A program made the position numbers and the translations under genes. The notes under the pieces are model-generated. The model saw nothing but the letters and a program-made list of their open reading frames with translations, had not been told where the DNA came from and did not search any database. A stretch of DNA of 64,000 bases from Deltaproteobacteria bacterium (GTDB taxonomy: Bacteria > Desulfobacterota > Desulfomonilia > UBA1062): the NCBI GenBank assembly GCA_018434685.1, contig JAHDOV010000006.1, positions 1 through 64,000 of the forward strand. Direction: 5' to 3'. Of the stretch, positions 62,080-64,000 are shown piece after piece. Positions within the stretch are counted from its first letter, which is position 1. Every line of letters starts with the position of its first letter.

Positions 62080-62677
62080 GGAGGATAAAATTGAAAAAAT
62101 GGCTCGGAAAAAAACCGGGGTCCGAGCAAGACAATTCTGGCGGGAATAGAAACAATCCTCGAGGCAGGACGAGCCTGGTGGCCCAGTATTCCAGGCAGGC
62201 CAGGACATTGGGTTCAAGATCCAAGGCGAAAGGGAGGACGAAGAAAAGAAACAAAAGAGGATATTCACTGCTGAAGGCGCGGGGGTCACAGAGGAAAGAC
62301 ATATTATTTGTCGGGAGTCAGAGAAGAATAACAGGATCACCATGAGAAACATGCCCGTGGTCTCGCAAATGTAGGTGGGGGTGCGGCGAGCTCCCCGACA
62401 CGTGGCGTAAAGAAACACCTTGTCAGGAACTATTCACAGGTTGCTTTTCTGTAGGAGCGGCTTCAGCCGCAATCTGGCAGGGCCGTTGTTTTGGAGGGGG
62501 TCGTGGTCGCCGCTGAACCGGCTCCTACAGGGGTATATAGCCGATAATGCTGTAGGAGCGGCTTCTAGCCGCGACCTGGCGGTGCCGTATTCAGGAGGAG
62601 ATGTGGTCGCCGCTGAACCGGCTCCTACAGGGGGTGTAGCCGATAACGCTGTAGGAGCGGCTTCCAGCCGCGACCAT
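62080..62677. repeat. Composite block and alternating REP (BIME) array
   Basis: First filler and CACTGCTGAAGGCGCGGGGG (about 62265), a diverged TTTGTCGGGAGTCAGAG (about 62307), then an array from 62451: GTAGGAGCGGCTTCAGCCGC, inverse GGTCGCCGCTGAACCGGCTC, forward GTAGGAGCGGCTTCTAGCCG, inverse, and forward again near 62651, at about 90-100-bp period. Between are short GATAATGC/GATAACGC spacers. No gene is supported in 61905-63025. Confidence 0.8.
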
Positions 62678-63025
62678 TTTTTTGGCGCTGCCGCATTCTT
62701 GGAGACCCTGCTTCAAACTCTTGAGAAATAGCCCCCCTGCTTGCCTGTCTTGACTTGCCCCGGGGCAAACGTATTATTCACCATTCGTTGGCGTATATTC
62801 TTTTTTCCCACTGACATCGATGTGACGTGCATTGATTCATGTGTATTTATATTTACCAACTCCCTGGCCCGGGGTGTGCCGTGCAGGGGAGTGCCTGAAA
62901 ATCCGGCATGAGGGGGTGATGTGCAGGAAGCGGTGCTGTCGAGAGAGAAAACCCGGCACGGTCTGCCGGGATAGTCGTGGTGAAGGAGTCGAGAGGAATA
63001 CTACGAAAAAGAAAAGGAGGGAACC

Positions 63026-63334
63026 ATGAGAAGGATTGTCGTCGGACTGGTGAGTGTCGTCCTTTTTGTCACAGCCATGGTGGGGATATCTTCGCAGGGA
63101 TATGGATTTGAGGCAAAAAGGCAGCTGGATATCAACACGGCAACCGTAGAGGAGATCAATGAGGTTCAGGGTATGGACATGGAACTGGCCCAGAATATCG
63201 TGGCGTACAGGCAGGTGAATGGCCCGTTTTCGACCGTGGATGACCTGTTGAAGGTAAAGGGTATGGATGAGACAAAGCTCGAGGAGGTGAGGATGTACCT
63301 GACCATCGGCCAGCAGGAACAGCTGGGATGGTAG
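63026..63334 (+). CDS. Helix-hairpin-helix (ComEA-like) secreted protein
   Basis: A 102-residue protein with a signal peptide of about 28 residues (VVLFVTAMVGISSQGYG). The mature part is a pair of helix-hairpin-helix motifs of ComEA type: LDINTATVEEINEVQGMD near 37, IVAYRQVNGPFSTVDDLLKV near 62 and GMDETKLEEVRMYLTI near 82. ComEA binds DNA for uptake during transformation; related single-domain proteins are also seen in bacteria without competence. AAGGAGGGAACC precedes the ATG, and there is a strong terminator downstream. No other competence genes are in the window. Confidence 0.9.
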   Translation: MRRIVVGLVSVVLFVTAMVGISSQGYGFEAKRQLDINTATVEEINEVQGMDMELAQNIVAYRQVNGPFSTVDDLLKVKGMDETKLEEVRMYLTIGQQEQLGW

Positions 63335-63405
63335 TGAAGGAGGCACCCTTTGTTTTCGACAAGGGTGTGCAACCGGTAAAGAATTAACCGGACAAAAGCG
63401 GGGGG

Positions 63406-63449
63406 CAGCGCCCTTTTTCTCCCTGTGGAGAAGAGGGCGCTGTTTTTTT
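63406..63449 (+). terminator. Rho-independent terminator
   Basis: CAGCGCCC and GGGCGCTG form a perfect 8-bp stem, extended by TTCTCC/GGAGAA, followed by TTTTTTT. It ends the ComEA-like gene. Confidence 0.95.
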
Positions 63450-63489
63450 GTGTATGGGGGGGAGCAAGAATTGGGGGACATGATGTTTG

Positions 63490-63960
63490 AGGCGTTAGGC
63501 CCTGGGCGCTAGGCGCTGGGAGAAAAAATAAAAAACCTGGGCATGAGGTGTAGGGTTCAGGGTCCAAGGTGTAGGAGCGGCTTTCAGCCGCGACCGGGCA
63601 CAGGCCGGAGTTTATGAGGAGGTCAGGTCGCCGCTGAACCGGCTCCTACAGTGGCTATGGGTGATAATGCTGTAGGAGCGGCTTTCAGCCGCGACCTTCC
63701 GGACCGTGTGCTTGCCTCAGTGAAATGTCAAGCAGCTCTCCGCCGAGGCGGATCGCAGCATGACCTACAGTCTAAGAGAATTCACCGCCGAGGCGCGGAT
63801 TTCCATGAGGAACATGCTCGTGGTCTGAAATGTAGGTCGGGTTGGGAGCGCAGCGAGCTACCCGACACCAAAACATTGAAACCGAATCAGGGCTGGGAGT
63901 TGAGAAACATGATATAAGAGCCTCTGGGCATTAGGTAACGGGCGTTTTGGGAAAGAAAAA
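63490..63960. repeat. Composite repeat block with REP array
   Basis: GGCGTTAGGCCCTGGGCGCT filler (about 63492), then REP copies forward (63571), inverse (about 63629-63650) and forward (about 63672), a CTCCGCCGAGGCGGATCGCA hairpin (about 63738) and a GTAG palindrome with GTCGGGT arms (63832-63866). It continues to the window end; a gene could not be supported. Confidence 0.75.
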
Positions 63961-64000
63961 GTAGGTTCAAGGTGAAGGAGCGGTTGACCGTGATGAGGAT

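Noticed and set aside
62451-62677. Possible CRISPR array
   Set aside because: The repeats alternate in orientation, are palindromic REP sequences, and the spacing sequences are themselves similar; no cas gene is near.
1-64000. tRNA, rRNA or integrase genes that would mark an island
   Set aside because: No sequence resembling these was noticed in either strand, so no genomic-island claim is made.

Overview
The window looks like a chromosome segment of an anaerobic, moderately GC-rich Gram-negative bacterium, most likely a Desulfobacterota (former Deltaproteobacteria) relative. Pointers are SlyX, a PEP-CTERM protein, a choice-of-anchor-U surface protein, a TAXI-type TRAP transporter with fused 4TM/12TM permease, several iron-dependent alcohol dehydrogenases, a single-chain acyl-CoA carboxylase, MetF and sigma-54 type promoters. 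No rRNA, tRNA, CRISPR array, integrase or complete transposase gene was recognised. Most genes are solitary or in short operons separated by long, repeat-filled intergenic spaces.

Layout. 1-7.5 kb: SlyX, an iron alcohol dehydrogenase with an antibiotic-biosynthesis-monooxygenase-like protein, a Big_2 lipoprotein and an AsmA-family protein. 8.7-12 kb: a LamG/thrombospondin-3/choice-of-anchor-U surface protein, then a tiny operon of three membrane microproteins (the middle one AtpZ/AtpI-like) behind a well-matched sigma-54 promoter. 12-20.8 kb: SF2 helicase, VOC protein, an SDR epimerase fused to a PilZ domain, an MBL hydrolase, an MFS transporter and a secreted alpha/beta hydrolase. 21-25 kb: EmrA/EmrB-like efflux pair and a GldA-like dehydrogenase. 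25.6-36.3 kb: TRAP-TAXI uptake system, a periplasmic superoxide-reductase-like protein, VUT transporter, a multicopper oxidase fused to a CopB-like barrel, a lipoprotein hydrolase, DUF364 and YIP1 proteins. 36.6-46 kb: an MntA/HepT module with a doubly broken HepT, a phosphatase-ADP-ribosylglycohydrolase fusion, an unknown GC-rich secreted protein, ATP-grasp, SRPBCC, GNAT and three microproteins. 46-64 kb: acyl-CoA carboxylase, second iron alcohol dehydrogenase, pectinacetylesterase-like enzyme, DUF2804, epoxide-hydrolase-like enzyme, a truncated TrlF-like PHP-ATPase, a tyrosine-rich PEP-CTERM protein with a sigma-54 promoter, a cyclase-FHA protein, MetF and a ComEA-like helix-hairpin-helix protein.

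A large part of the non-coding DNA is made of several repeat families: GTAG-type REP palindromes of at least two kinds, a TTTGTCG/CGACAAA palindrome, a CACCGCAGTGACGCAGAG tract, AATTCGAA-type tracts, AGGCAGAAGG-type filler, and an 89-bp element with GGGGTC/GACCCC ends. Several of these recur in the same order, making a composite block; two gene ends (epoxide hydrolase, TrlF) are built from repeat sequence. The best leads are the sigma-54 microprotein operon, the domain fusions (SDR-PilZ, CopA-CopB, phosphatase-ARH), the HepT lesion in its catalytic arginine codon, and the composite repeats.
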